Below, piece by piece: positions 1-7,562 of a DNA stretch of 42,294 nucleotides (within the stretch, counting starts at the first letter, position 1; each line of letters opens with the position of its first letter). The stretch spans positions 45,753 through 88,046 of the forward strand of contig NZ_QAIK01000107.1 in assembly GCF_003061005.1 (NCBI RefSeq), read 5' to 3'. Origin of the DNA: Pseudomonas sp. HMWF021 (GTDB lineage Bacteria > Pseudomonadota > Gammaproteobacteria > Pseudomonadales > Pseudomonadaceae). The notes beneath the pieces were generated by a model. It was not told the origin of the DNA. It ran no database searches and saw only the letters and a program-made list of their open reading frames with translations. The translations under genes and the position numbers were made by a program.

Positions 1-270
1 GCCATGTTCGTTCTCAGGCGAAAAGGTGGCAGCTATGCGCAGGCTGAAAATCGGAGATACAGGAGCCCGACAGACCCGAAGGTCTCCCACGTGCAGCCGC
101 CATTACACGTGAACGCGGACACTAAAAAAGCATTGGCAATCGTGGTTTGGGGGCGCTGGTGCGCGTGCATCTTACGCGGATCCTCAAACCTGGTCGCTGA
201 AGTGGCAGCGACGGGTTTGACGGTAACGTGGTGGGAGGGGGGGCGTAATCGTGGCATGGTAGTGGCACAG
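1..270 (-). promoter_or_regulatory. Structured leader region of a gene starting at the left window edge
   Basis: On the minus strand an ATG occupies positions 5-3, so a gene may begin here and run out of the window to the left. The preceding 270 bases carry folded-looking elements. A stem AGACC/GGTCT with a UUCG tetraloop (plus-strand 72-85) is one. A longer inverted repeat at 184-220, with arms TCAAACC plus GTCGCTG pairing CAGCGAC plus GGTTTGA, is the other. GC content is higher than in the AT-rich DNA that follows. Short open frames exist on both strands (4-279 plus, 33-257 minus), but neither has a convincing ribosome site or a recognisable domain. I read the stretch as a non-coding 5' leader or intergenic element. 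Similar leader text seems familiar from other Pseudomonas accessory loci, but that is unverified recollection. Confidence 0.35.
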
Positions 271-468
271 CTCGTTTAACTAGAGTAAATTGAAAGAAAC
301 ATAAAACTAAGGTGCTAATGGCGAACTGCTATTTATATGTTTGATTTTTGTGAGGCTGGTTTGTGTCGGTTAACTGTTCATAAGTTATGTAAATATTTGC
401 ATGAAGCGTGTATTTTCGTAATTTCTGTACTAGATTTCGAAAAACTAAAGCATTTGGTGAGGTGGTGA

Positions 469-2513
469 ATGCAATCAGAGTTGAAGTCTCTTTCCAAGAT
501 TTTTTCTGAAGTAATATTTAGAATTCCTGATTATCAGCGCGGCTATTCTTGGGAAGAAAAACATCTTAAAGATTTTTGGAATGATATTGAACAATTGCCA
601 AAAGGTAAAAGTCATTACACAGGTGTATTAACGCTCGAGCCAGTAACACAAGAAAGCTATCAGCGATGGGATGATGATATTTGGATAATCGAAGCCAAAC
701 GTTATAGTCCTATGTATGTTGTTGATGGTCAACAGCGGCTTACGACTGCTGTTATTTTATTGCAGGCTGTTCTAGATAAGGTTAGTGACGGTGATCAACT
801 AAATTATACTGAAAAAGACGATATACGGAGAAAGTATATATGTGAGGTTAAGGGAAGGGGGATTTCTAGGTCGTATATTTTTGGGTACGAAAAAGACAAT
901 CCAAGCTATGAGTTTCTAAAACAGAAAATATTCGGTGATGAGTCAGTTAATCACTCATTGTACGAAGAAACGATTTATACAAAAAATTTGTTAGCGGCCA
1001 AAACTTTTTTTCAAATAAATTAGAAGGATTGAGTGAGGAGGGCCTTGAAAACATTTATACAAAGCTAACTCAGCATCTTCAGTTTAATATTTTTTACATA
1101 GAGCAGGATTTGGATGTATTTGTAACTTTTGAAACGATGAACAATCGTGGGAAATTGCTTTCTCATTTGGAGCTTTTGAAGAATCGTCTCATTTATCTCT
1201 CGACAAAATTTGATGTTGAGAGACGGGAGAGCGAACATCTCAGGAAAGCTATCAATGAAAGTTGGAAGGCTGTATATCATTATCTTGGGTTGATTGATAA
1301 TGATAAGTATGACGATGATATATTTTTACGAACTCATTATGTAATGTATTTTGGCGCTAAATACGCTGGGTTGGATGATAAACCCAAAAGTTTTAAAAGG
1401 TACTTGAGGAATGAACAGCGGTACAAAGATGCATTACTAGAAGAGGTTTTTACTCCTAAGCGCCTTCTGTCGGAAGAAGGCGCCGATCCGCTTAAGATTC
1501 AAGATGTATACGATTATGCGGCAAGTATAAAGTCGGTGGTCAAAAGCTTTTATGAGGTTGCTTATCCTGATTTGGCTCATTGGTGTGAACAAGAAAAGAT
1601 TTCTCTAAATCAGATCAATAGACTTTCTGACTATGAGCTTTTTTTGCTTGTTGTAGCTAGCGTTTTTACATTCAAGCCATCAAGCGACAGAGAGGCATTA
1701 CTTATCGCAGGAGAGAAGTTCGGATTTATATCAAGAATAGTTCCATATCACTCAGAGTTGGATCTTAGTGAGTTGACCCTTAGGGTACTTTCTGGAGCTG
1801 AAACTCCTTCGCAAGTAGCTAAAATATTGGAAGACGCTTGTGATCGGATGGTAAAAACCTCGGAATTTAAAGAATCTATTAAAGGGCTCGGTAAGCATAG
1901 TAATGGTTACTATGGCTGGTTTTTGATACGCTATTTCATGTTTGAGTATGAACAGCATCTCAGAAAACTTTCTAAAACTAGCAGGCAGCTGTTGAGTTGG
2001 GCTGGGGACAATTCTCGTGAGGTTTTTTTAGACGACTATCGAACTGTAGAGCACATATATCCGCAGCAGGCTAAAGATGGCTATTGGAAAACGCAGTTTT
2101 CCGGCTATAGTGTTCCTGAACGTAATAAGCTACGTAATTCTATAGGCAATCTTTTACCAGTGTCGCATGGAAAAAATGCTTCTTTGAGTAATAAGTCTTT
2201 CCAAGTGAAGAAAGGTTCTGAGAAAAATCAGGTGGGTTACAAGTATGGCTGCTTGTCAGAAATACAGGTATCAACCTCTGATGCTTGGGGGCCAAAAGAA
2301 ATACTGCGTCGCGGTATCTATCTTTTGGATTTTATGGAAAAAAGATGGTCATTCAAGATTGGGGATGCTACAAAAAAAGCCCAGTGGCTGGGGTTGGCTT
2401 TTGTACTTGAAAGAGAAAAAATTACTATAGCTGCTCTAGTTTCAGATGAGCCTTCAATTCCGATAGTTCCAGATGAACTTGTAGAGGATCGCCCAGATAC
2501 TATAGCATTTTGA
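469..2513 (+). pseudogene. GmrSD-like DUF262/DUF1524 defence nuclease, reading frame split by a -1 shift
   Basis: Two frames together encode one DUF262-DUF1524 protein, the architecture of GmrSD-type (type IV) restriction enzymes that cut modified phage DNA. The first frame (469-1023, 184 residues) has the DUF262 motifs IPDYQRGYSW near residue 24 and VVDGQQRLTT near residue 84. It stops at TAG 1021-1023. The second frame carries the rest: FETMNNRGKLLSHLELLKN, then the DUF1524 HNH-like signature EHIYPQ and the RNKLRNSIGNLLP segment near the C-terminus. The frames meet at seven T (1005-1011). One extra T, or a -1 ribosomal slip there, gives a continuous protein of about 681 residues. The start ATG at 469 follows a GAGG ribosome site. 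AT-rich composition differs strongly from the core genes and suggests transfer. It may be a true pseudogene, a phase-variable or recoded gene, or a sequencing error; the sequence alone cannot decide. Confidence 0.75.
1005..1011 (+). other. Heptanucleotide T run at the frame junction (possible -1 slippery site)
   Basis: The run T TTT TTT is in phase as X XXY YYZ relative to the upstream DUF262 frame (codons ACT TTT TTT CAA). A -1 slip here leads straight into the DUF1524 frame (TTT TTT TCA AAT AAA TTA GAA). The upstream frame ends four codons after the run. I see no strong stem-loop just downstream, so a stimulated programmed shift is not proven. Replication slippage to eight T would have the same effect. 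Confidence 0.55.
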
Positions 2514-2525
2514 ATAAATTATATA

Positions 2526-2549
2526 GGAAGCGTATTTTTTTGCGCTTCC
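2526..2549 (+). terminator. Possible terminator hairpin after the DUF262/DUF1524 gene
   Basis: A 7-bp stem GGAAGCG (2526-2532) / CGCTTCC (2543-2549) sits 12 bases after the stop codon. The T run lies inside the loop rather than after the stem, so it is not a textbook intrinsic terminator. Confidence 0.35.
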
Positions 2550-2805
2550 GTTGTCCATGTAAAGTTAAAACTTTTATATGTCTAATCTTTGTTTGTGAGT
2601 ATTGTAGAGTTTTAGCGCTGGGGAGATTTGTCGGGAGAATGTTGGAGAAAGGTGACAGATTTATTTTTTGCCTGCTCATTCGATACTGGGAAGCTCCTGT
2701 GTGTTGGCGTGGTTTGAGCAACGTGCATTGGTACGGACAGGTCGCCTAAATTCTCACCCTGTCAAAGTTGCAAGACTGTGCATCAGACAAGTGTGCATTG
2801 CCAAG
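2550..2805. other. Intergenic gap between the DUF262 gene and the toxin-antitoxin pair
   Basis: About 250 bases, AT-rich to roughly 2700 and then more balanced. The short open frames here (2510-2749 plus, 2500-2721 minus) have no recognisable domain and no good ribosome site. I see no integrase remnant or repeat. Confidence 0.4.
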
Positions 2806-2826
2806 CTATACGGCAAAGCCGTATAG
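2806..2826 (+). promoter_or_regulatory. Operator-like palindrome of the toxin-antitoxin operon
   Basis: A perfect 9-bp inverted repeat, CTATACGGC-AAA-GCCGTATAG, ends 8 bases before the toxin start codon. This is where type II antitoxins normally bind to repress their own operon. The left arm includes a TATAC sequence that could overlap a -10 element. Binding by the downstream XRE-type antitoxin is inferred. Confidence 0.7.
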
Positions 2827-2834
2827 TTCCGCCC

Positions 2835-3152
2835 ATGTATACCATTATCGAAACCGAAATTTTCAAGCGCTATGCTGACGGTATCTGGGCCGATGGTGAG
2901 CGGCATGAATTCATAACCTGGCTTGCCACAAATCCGTTGGCCGGTGATGTCGTTCCGGGTAGCGGAGGCCTGCGCAAGGTGCGCTGGTCTCGTAGCGGCA
3001 TGGGCAAGCGAGGTGGTACACGTGTCATTTATTACAACACGCTTTCCGAAGGCTCAATTTGGTTGCTGATAGCCTACACCAAGGCCAAATTCGACAACCT
3101 GCCCGCAGCCTTCCTTAAGCAACTGAAGGAGGAAATCAGCGATGGTCAATGA
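2835..3152 (+). CDS. RelE/HigB-family type II toxin
   Basis: A 105-residue protein of the RelE/HigB superfamily, ribosome-dependent mRNA endonucleases that stop translation when freed from their antitoxin. The conserved core G-LRKVRW...GMGKRGGTRVIYY is present, followed by a C-terminal segment rich in K, L and Y (LLIAYTKAKFDNL) typical of HigB-2-like toxins. I chose the ATG at 2835 rather than the upstream in-frame codon at 2778. The upstream extension would run through the operator palindrome, and family members begin with a short M-(Y)-T-I-I-E-T. The toxin comes first and overlaps the antitoxin by 11 bases, the gene order of higBA loci. No obvious inactivating change is seen. Confidence 0.85.
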   Translation: MYTIIETEIFKRYADGIWADGERHEFITWLATNPLAGDVVPGSGGLRKVRWSRSGMGKRGGTRVIYYNTLSEGSIWLLIAYTKAKFDNLPAAFLKQLKEEISDGQ

Positions 3153-3426
3153 ACTGGAGCAATTCCAGCAGGACTTGCTGGACTCTGTCCGCCAAATGAG
3201 GGCGGGAAAAGCAGCGCGTGTGACAGAGGTGCCGCTCTCGGCGGCCGCTGAAGCGCGAGCCAAGGTGGGCGTTTCGCAGAGTGCGTTCGCCAAGTTGATT
3301 GGTGTGAGTTTGCGGACGTTGCAAGATTGGGAGCAAGGTCGCAGGCAGCCGACAGGTGCGGCACAGACTCTATTGCGTGTTGCGAGCCAGCATCCGGAAG
3401 CATTGCGGGATTTGGAGCCAGCCTGA
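3142..3426 (+). CDS. XRE-type antitoxin (HigA-like)
   Basis: A 94-residue protein with a helix-turn-helix in its C-terminal half. The segment around residues 45-75 (VSQSAFAKLIGVSLRTLQDW-EQGRR) is a clear XRE/HTH_3 DNA-binding domain. The N-terminal 40 residues probably wrap the toxin. It overlaps the toxin gene by 11 bases, so translation is likely coupled. An AAGGAGG ribosome site (3125-3131) inside the toxin coding sequence precedes the ATG. It should neutralise the HigB-like toxin and repress the operon through the palindrome at 2806-2826. The module lies between an AT-rich defence gene and a tRNA gene, a common position for island-borne toxin-antitoxin pairs. Confidence 0.85.
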   Translation: MVNELEQFQQDLLDSVRQMRAGKAARVTEVPLSAAAEARAKVGVSQSAFAKLIGVSLRTLQDWEQGRRQPTGAAQTLLRVASQHPEALRDLEPA

Positions 3427-3518
3427 GGTGAAATCGTCTATGGAGTGTTCCGATTAGAAACTGGCTATGCGATTGCCGGCGATCGGAGGTGTGGACGAAA
3501 TGTGGACACTCCGGAAAC

Positions 3519-3552
3519 AACAAAGCCCCTGCATTTCTGCAGGGGCTTTGTT
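3519..3552 (-). terminator. Rho-independent terminator of tRNA-Thr
   Basis: A 13-bp perfect stem, CAAAGCCCCTGCA (3521-3533) / TGCAGGGGCTTTG (3538-3550), with a TTTC loop sits just beyond the 3' end of the minus-strand tRNA. Read on the minus strand the stem is followed by the short T-rich stretch TTGTTT. The symmetric arms could also stop plus-strand transcription coming from the toxin-antitoxin operon. Confidence 0.8.
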
Positions 3553-3557
3553 TTGTA

Positions 3558-3633
<76 letters not shown>

Positions 3634-3645
3634 GTGTGGGCGACG

Positions 3646-3673
3646 ATTATAGCGACTGGGATGGTTCTGTAAA
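3646..3673 (-). promoter_or_regulatory. Sigma70-type promoter of tRNA-Thr
   Basis: On the minus strand TTTACA (3673-3668), a 16-base spacer and TATAAT (3651-3646) precede the tRNA 5' end by 12 bases, a normal stable-RNA promoter layout. Confidence 0.75.
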
Positions 3674-3708
3674 CCCCTGAATTCAGACTATTTTTGCAGT
3701 CGCTCGAA

Positions 3709-4545
3709 TCACGCCCTGCGCAGCATGTTGTGCAGCTTTTGCACTGCGCGCACGGTGCGGCTGTTTTGCAGGGTGCGCAGTTGGCTTTCGGCCTGTTCGG
3801 CGCGCTGCAGAGCATTGGCCAGTTGCTGGGCGGTGTCGGGTTCGGCGACGTCGATCGGATGGGCGAATGCGTGGCCGCGGCACAGCTGGAAGTTGTCGAG
3901 GTTGCAGGGCGGGATGTCGAAGGCGGGTTTGAGGTTCATTTGTTCATCGGCGAGGAACCAGGTGTTGAGGCCGTCGAACAGGATCGGCTGATACCCGGCG
4001 TCGGTCACCAGGTGCTCCCAGGTGTGATCGCGTTGCCATGGGGTTTCGATGACGATGATCCACGGGCGGAAACAACTGAAGTCCATGCCGCGCAACACGG
4101 TTTCTTCGTGGCCTTCGACGTCGATCTTCAAGAAGTGAATCGCCCGGTCGGCGGCGTGTTCTTCGCAGATCGAGGTCAGGGTGCGGGCGTTCACCGTCAG
4201 ACGCTGTACCTCAAAGCCGGCATCCTTGCGCTCCTGCGCCACCCGCGGATCGGCGGTGGAGAGACCGGAGTCGGGAATACTGTAGAAAGTCACTTCGCCA
4301 GGCGCATCACTGGCAATGCACTGCAGCGTTGTATCGCGCGGACGTTGCTGGCACAGCGCATCGTAATAATTCTGTATCGGCTCTACGTTCACCCCTTGCC
4401 AGCCGTGGTCGTAGAACGCTTTGGTGACCGAGTCGTGGTTTGGATCATTGGCGCCGATGTCGATGTAGAAACCGTCTTCCAGCTCCCTGAACGCACGCCA
4501 CAGGCGAACATCTTCAAAATTCTGTGCATATGAAATGAACGTCAC
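3709..4545 (-). CDS. FkbM-family SAM-dependent methyltransferase
   Basis: A 278-residue FkbM methyltransferase. The SAM-binding motif I is FYIDIGANDPNHDS near residue 26. It is followed by VNVEP, and by the family signature FLKIDVEGHE-ETVLRG near residue 127. These enzymes O-methylate sugars or small molecules, often in lipopolysaccharide or flagellin glycan synthesis; the substrate here is unknown. The last 50 residues form a likely helical tail (QLANALQRAEQAESQLRTL). The start is taken as GTG at 4545, preceded by AGGAAG at proper spacing. The longer frame to 4653 adds a basic, unconserved-looking leader. The gene stands alone between tRNA-Thr and another methyltransferase, with no sugar-biosynthesis neighbours. 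Confidence 0.85.
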   Translation of the reverse strand: MTFISYAQNFEDVRLWRAFRELEDGFYIDIGANDPNHDSVTKAFYDHGWQGVNVEPIQNYYDALCQQRPRDTTLQCIASDAPGEVTFYSIPDSGLSTADPRVAQERKDAGFEVQRLTVNARTLTSICEEHAADRAIHFLKIDVEGHEETVLRGMDFSCFRPWIIVIETPWQRDHTWEHLVTDAGYQPILFDGLNTWFLADEQMNLKPAFDIPPCNLDNFQLCRGHAFAHPIDVAEPDTAQQLANALQRAEQAESQLRTLQNSRTVRAVQKLHNMLRRA

Positions 4546-4887
4546 GGGCGCTTCCTGTCGGTAGATTGTTCTTGTTTGATGGTGCGCGAGCGCACGCTTG
4601 GGCCTTGTATAGCAAGGCTGGCGCAAGGTCGCAATTGTTCGCCGTGCGTGCACGAATTTCGGCGTTTATGTCGTTTTGATTAGAAGCTTATGCACAAAGG
4701 GTTGTCAGGGGCGCTGGTTTGCGGGGGGAAATGTGGACACGTTCTCGTTTTGTATGCAAATCCCTGTTTTACCGGTTTTTTATTGAAGTGAACAAAAAAT
4801 GATCATTGCCGTTAAGGCGATGAAACAGGTGTGGATATTGGATCCGTGGCAAATTCATCAACAGAGTTATCCACAGGCAGTGAAGCC
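4546..4887. other. Intergenic region with AT-rich stretch and DnaA-box-like sites
   Basis: This 342-base gap holds the promoter region of the FkbM gene. It also has an AT-rich run near 4750-4805 and three sequences close to the DnaA box TTATNCACA. They are TTATGCACA at 4688-4696, ATATCCACA (minus strand, 4830-4838; first base differs) and TTATCCACA at 4867-4875. A further perfect box (minus strand, 5116-5124) lies inside the next gene. No small gene is evident. Confidence 0.5.
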
Positions 4888-6123
4888 TTAGGCGCGTTCG
4901 GCCAGCAACAGCAAATTGCGTGGTGTAACCGTATCTGCGCAAAAAGTGCCGAGGCGTACGACGTAACCCTGTTCGACGAGAAAAAGTGCGCGATCAAGAT
5001 TCAGCCAAAGCTCCAGCGGCCGTCGGAAAAGTCCGCGCAACAATTCCAGGTTACGAACTTCAGCCAACCGCGCCCAGCCGGCGGCTTCCAGCATTGGCCA
5101 GTTCGGCGTGCCGATTGTGGATAACTCCTTCAGCGCTGCCAGGTCGCGGCAGTACACAGCGAAGGGTTTGTCCAGCCAGGCGCTTGGCAGGGATGGGGTT
5201 GGCAGATATTCATCTACAGCGCGCACTTGTCGCTGCAACAGATCAAAAGCCAGGCGCCGGGCCATGGAAATATCACGCTGACGTCGTACGCGTGCACCGG
5301 CGGTGACGGTTTCACTCATCGGCAGTGCCAGATCTTCGAGTGAGAGTTGTAGGGCGGATCGCGAACCTGCGCAGGACAATGCTTGATATGCGTTGCGAGC
5401 GATGCGGTTGAAGCAACAAGGGGCGATCGCCATTTGTCGGCAACCGACCGCGCTGGCCAGTTGCATCAAGCGCACATGCAAGTCGCCGCAGGCATGCAGA
5501 GCGACGGGTGTGTGTTGGGCGCTTAGAACGGTCGCTGCGTCTGCGGCCAGTACATCCTGCTCGACATGCACGGCAGGCAGATGATGACGCTGGCTCAACG
5601 CCTGACCACTGGCGACCAACGACGGATCGCACTCAACGCACGTCAGTTGTTGCCCTTCGCCTGTTAGACGCCGCCCTAAATGTCCCTTGCCCGAACACCA
5701 GTCGAGCCAATGCTTTGGCTGCGCGGCAAAGGACAGGCAACTTGCAAACGCCTCAATTTGCTGCCACTTGCGCCCCGGCACATCGACATTCAATCGATGG
5801 CCTGCCGCTTCCAGCGCATGTCCCGGCAACTCTCCGATTGCGCTCAGCTCAGCCGACAACGCCGCCAATGAAGCGAACGGCTCCGGGGCATCGATGAGGT
5901 CGGCAGGATGGTTATGCGCCCGCTCTGCATCTCCCAGCGATCGTCCGCGTAGCCAGGAAGCCAATTCGGGGTAGGTGGTTTCCCATGGAAGCGAAAGATG
6001 AGTGAACGGACGAGGCTTCCACAGCGCCTGATGCTCCGTAAGAAAAGCATCCAGCGCGGTGAAGCGGGCGAGCAGATCCTCGCCCGTCAGCACGTGGGAA
6101 GTTTCAGCGTCCTTGGCAGGCAT
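4888..6123 (-). CDS. SAM-dependent methyltransferase (Methyltransf_32-like)
   Basis: A 411-residue protein with a central class I methyltransferase fold. Motif I is WLDWCSGKGHLGRRL near residue 140, followed by CVECDPSLV for the ribose-binding acidic residue. An ALHACGDLH stretch and then MAIAPCCFNRI follow, the pattern seen in the METTL25/Methyltransf_32 family. The substrate is unknown. The N-terminal 120 residues and C-terminal 130 residues have no motif I recognise. The start ATG overlaps the end of the upstream permease gene by 20 bases, so it is probably the last gene of the ABC operon transcript, although its function looks unrelated to transport. Confidence 0.8.
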   Translation of the reverse strand: MPAKDAETSHVLTGEDLLARFTALDAFLTEHQALWKPRPFTHLSLPWETTYPELASWLRGRSLGDAERAHNHPADLIDAPEPFASLAALSAELSAIGELPGHALEAAGHRLNVDVPGRKWQQIEAFASCLSFAAQPKHWLDWCSGKGHLGRRLTGEGQQLTCVECDPSLVASGQALSQRHHLPAVHVEQDVLAADAATVLSAQHTPVALHACGDLHVRLMQLASAVGCRQMAIAPCCFNRIARNAYQALSCAGSRSALQLSLEDLALPMSETVTAGARVRRQRDISMARRLAFDLLQRQVRAVDEYLPTPSLPSAWLDKPFAVYCRDLAALKELSTIGTPNWPMLEAAGWARLAEVRNLELLRGLFRRPLELWLNLDRALFLVEQGYVVRLGTFCADTVTPRNLLLLAERA

Positions 6124-6793
6124 CGACGCGCAACCAGCGCTCCAGCAGCTTGAAGCCGCGCACCAGTACGTAGGACATCAGCAGATAGAACACGCCGGCG
6201 GCGAAGAAGATTTCCACCGGCAGGTAGGTGCGGGCGATGATCGTGCGGGCCATGCCGGTCAGCTCCAGCAGGGTCACGGTGCTCGCCAGTGCGCTGGCCT
6301 TGAGCATCAGGATCACTTCGTTGCTGTAGGCCGGCAGACCGATGCGCGCTGCACGCGGCAGCATGATGTAGAACATTGCCTTGGGCTTGGACATGCCCAG
6401 CGCCCGCGCCGCCTCGATTTCCCCGGGCGGAATCGCCTGGATCGCGCCGCGCAGGATCTCGGCGATGTACGCCGCCGTGTGCAGGGTCATGGTCGCAGTC
6501 GTACACCAGAACGGATCGCGCAGGTACGGCCACAACGCGCTGTTACGAACCGCATCGAATTGCGCCAGGCCGTAATAGACGAGGAACAGTTGCACCAGCA
6601 ACGGCGTGCCACGGAAAAAGAAGATGTAAGCGTAGGGCAGGGCGCGCACGTACCACAGCTTCGACGAGCGGGCGATGCCCAGCGGGATTGCCAGCAACAG
6701 GCCGGCAATCACGGCAATCGCCACCAGCTCCAGGGTCAGAGTCGCGCCCTGCGCCAGTTTCGGCAGCCACTTGATGATCACTTCCCAGTTCAT
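6104..6793 (-). CDS. Polar amino acid ABC transporter permease (HisM-like)
   Basis: A 229-residue inner-membrane permease of the His/Glu/Gln/Arg (PAAT) family with about five membrane helices. The EAA loop that docks on the ATPase is visible as EIEAARALGMSKPKAMFYIM near residue 125. The N-terminal signature FFFRGTPLLVQLFLVYYG is typical of HisM/ArtM-type subunits. It should pair with the neighbouring HisQ-like permease as a heterodimer. Its ATG overlaps the stop of the upstream permease by four bases (ATGA), so translation is coupled. Substrate is inferred from the binding protein of the same operon, probably basic amino acids. Confidence 0.9.
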   Translation of the reverse strand: MNWEVIIKWLPKLAQGATLTLELVAIAVIAGLLLAIPLGIARSSKLWYVRALPYAYIFFFRGTPLLVQLFLVYYGLAQFDAVRNSALWPYLRDPFWCTTATMTLHTAAYIAEILRGAIQAIPPGEIEAARALGMSKPKAMFYIMLPRAARIGLPAYSNEVILMLKASALASTVTLLELTGMARTIIARTYLPVEIFFAAGVFYLLMSYVLVRGFKLLERWLRVDACQGR

Positions 6794-7485
6794 GAAGCGC
6801 TCCTCGCAAAGCCGCGAGCGGCGCGTTTTTCCAGGAAATGCATGCCGGTCATCGCCAGTACGGTGAGGCCCAGGTACATGACCGCCGCCACCAGATAGAA
6901 GGTGAACGGCTGTTTCGAGACGGTCACGCCGATCTGCGCGTGACGCATGATTTCTTCCAGACCGATCACCGAGACCAGTGCGGTGTCCTTCATCAGGATC
7001 ATGAACAGGTTACCCAGGCCAGGCAGGGCGATGCGCCACATCTGCGGCATGATCAGCTTGGTGAAAATCCGCCATTTCGACAGTCCCAGCGCAACACCGG
7101 CTTCGCGGTGGCCCTTGGGAATGGCGAGAATCGCGCCGCGAAAAACTTCCGTGGCGTAGGCGCCGAAGCACAGGCCAAGCGCAATCACGCCGGCCGCGAA
7201 GGCGCTGAGTTGCAGGTCAGGGTTGCCGAAGAACTCACCGAGGCTGCGCATCAGGTTGACCGTACCGAAGTAGATCAACAACACCCAGAGCAATTCCGGG
7301 ACGCCACGCACCAAAGTCGAATAAGTACCGCCAAGCCATTGCAGCGGCTTGTACGGGGAAGTCTTGGCCAAGGCGCCGAGCAGACCGAGCACCAGTCCCA
7401 GGCACAGGGCCGTCAGCGCCAGTTTGACGGTCATCAGCGCACCGGCGGCGAGGGCCGGGCCGAATCCGTAGAGGTCGATAATCAT
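6790..7485 (-). CDS. Polar amino acid ABC transporter permease (HisQ-like)
   Basis: A 231-residue PAAT-family permease with an N-terminal membrane helix (residues 13-40) and the signature YSTLVRGVPELLWVLLIYFG. The EAA loop GHREAGVALGLSKWRIFTKL lies near residue 124. It forms the translocation pore with the HisM-like subunit encoded immediately downstream. It is third in the operon order ATPase, binding protein, permease, permease. It follows the binding-protein gene after a 77-base gap that contains a stable hairpin. That hairpin probably sets the usual excess of binding protein over membrane subunits. Confidence 0.9.
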   Translation of the reverse strand: MIIDLYGFGPALAAGALMTVKLALTALCLGLVLGLLGALAKTSPYKPLQWLGGTYSTLVRGVPELLWVLLIYFGTVNLMRSLGEFFGNPDLQLSAFAAGVIALGLCFGAYATEVFRGAILAIPKGHREAGVALGLSKWRIFTKLIMPQMWRIALPGLGNLFMILMKDTALVSVIGLEEIMRHAQIGVTVSKQPFTFYLVAAVMYLGLTVLAMTGMHFLEKRAARGFARSAS

Positions 7486-7524
7486 GGATTTCTTTTCAAA
7501 TCGCGGCAGGCAAGGCCGGGAGCC

Positions 7525-7546
7525 GGCGCCGTCGGATCACGGCGCC
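7525..7546 (-). promoter_or_regulatory. Intercistronic hairpin between binding protein and permease genes
   Basis: A perfect 8-bp inverted repeat, GGCGCCGT / ACGGCGCC, with a 6-base loop. No T run follows, so it is more likely an mRNA-stabilising or partially attenuating hairpin than a full terminator. The equivalent gap of enteric histidine-transport operons carries REP hairpins in this role. Confidence 0.55.
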
Positions 7547-7562
7547 AGTCCCGCAGGTCAGA

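Noticed and set aside
4..279. Small plus-strand protein of 91 residues
   Set aside because: No ribosome site, no domain, and it runs through the hairpins of a probable leader; kept only as non-coding.
2510..2749. Small plus-strand protein of 79 residues after the DUF262 gene
   Set aside because: Starts inside a hairpin region, lacks a ribosome site and has no recognisable family.
4688..5124. Chromosomal replication origin
   Set aside because: DnaA boxes and AT-rich DNA are present, but dnaA, dnaN, rpmH or gidA are absent and the neighbours are methyltransferase and transporter genes.
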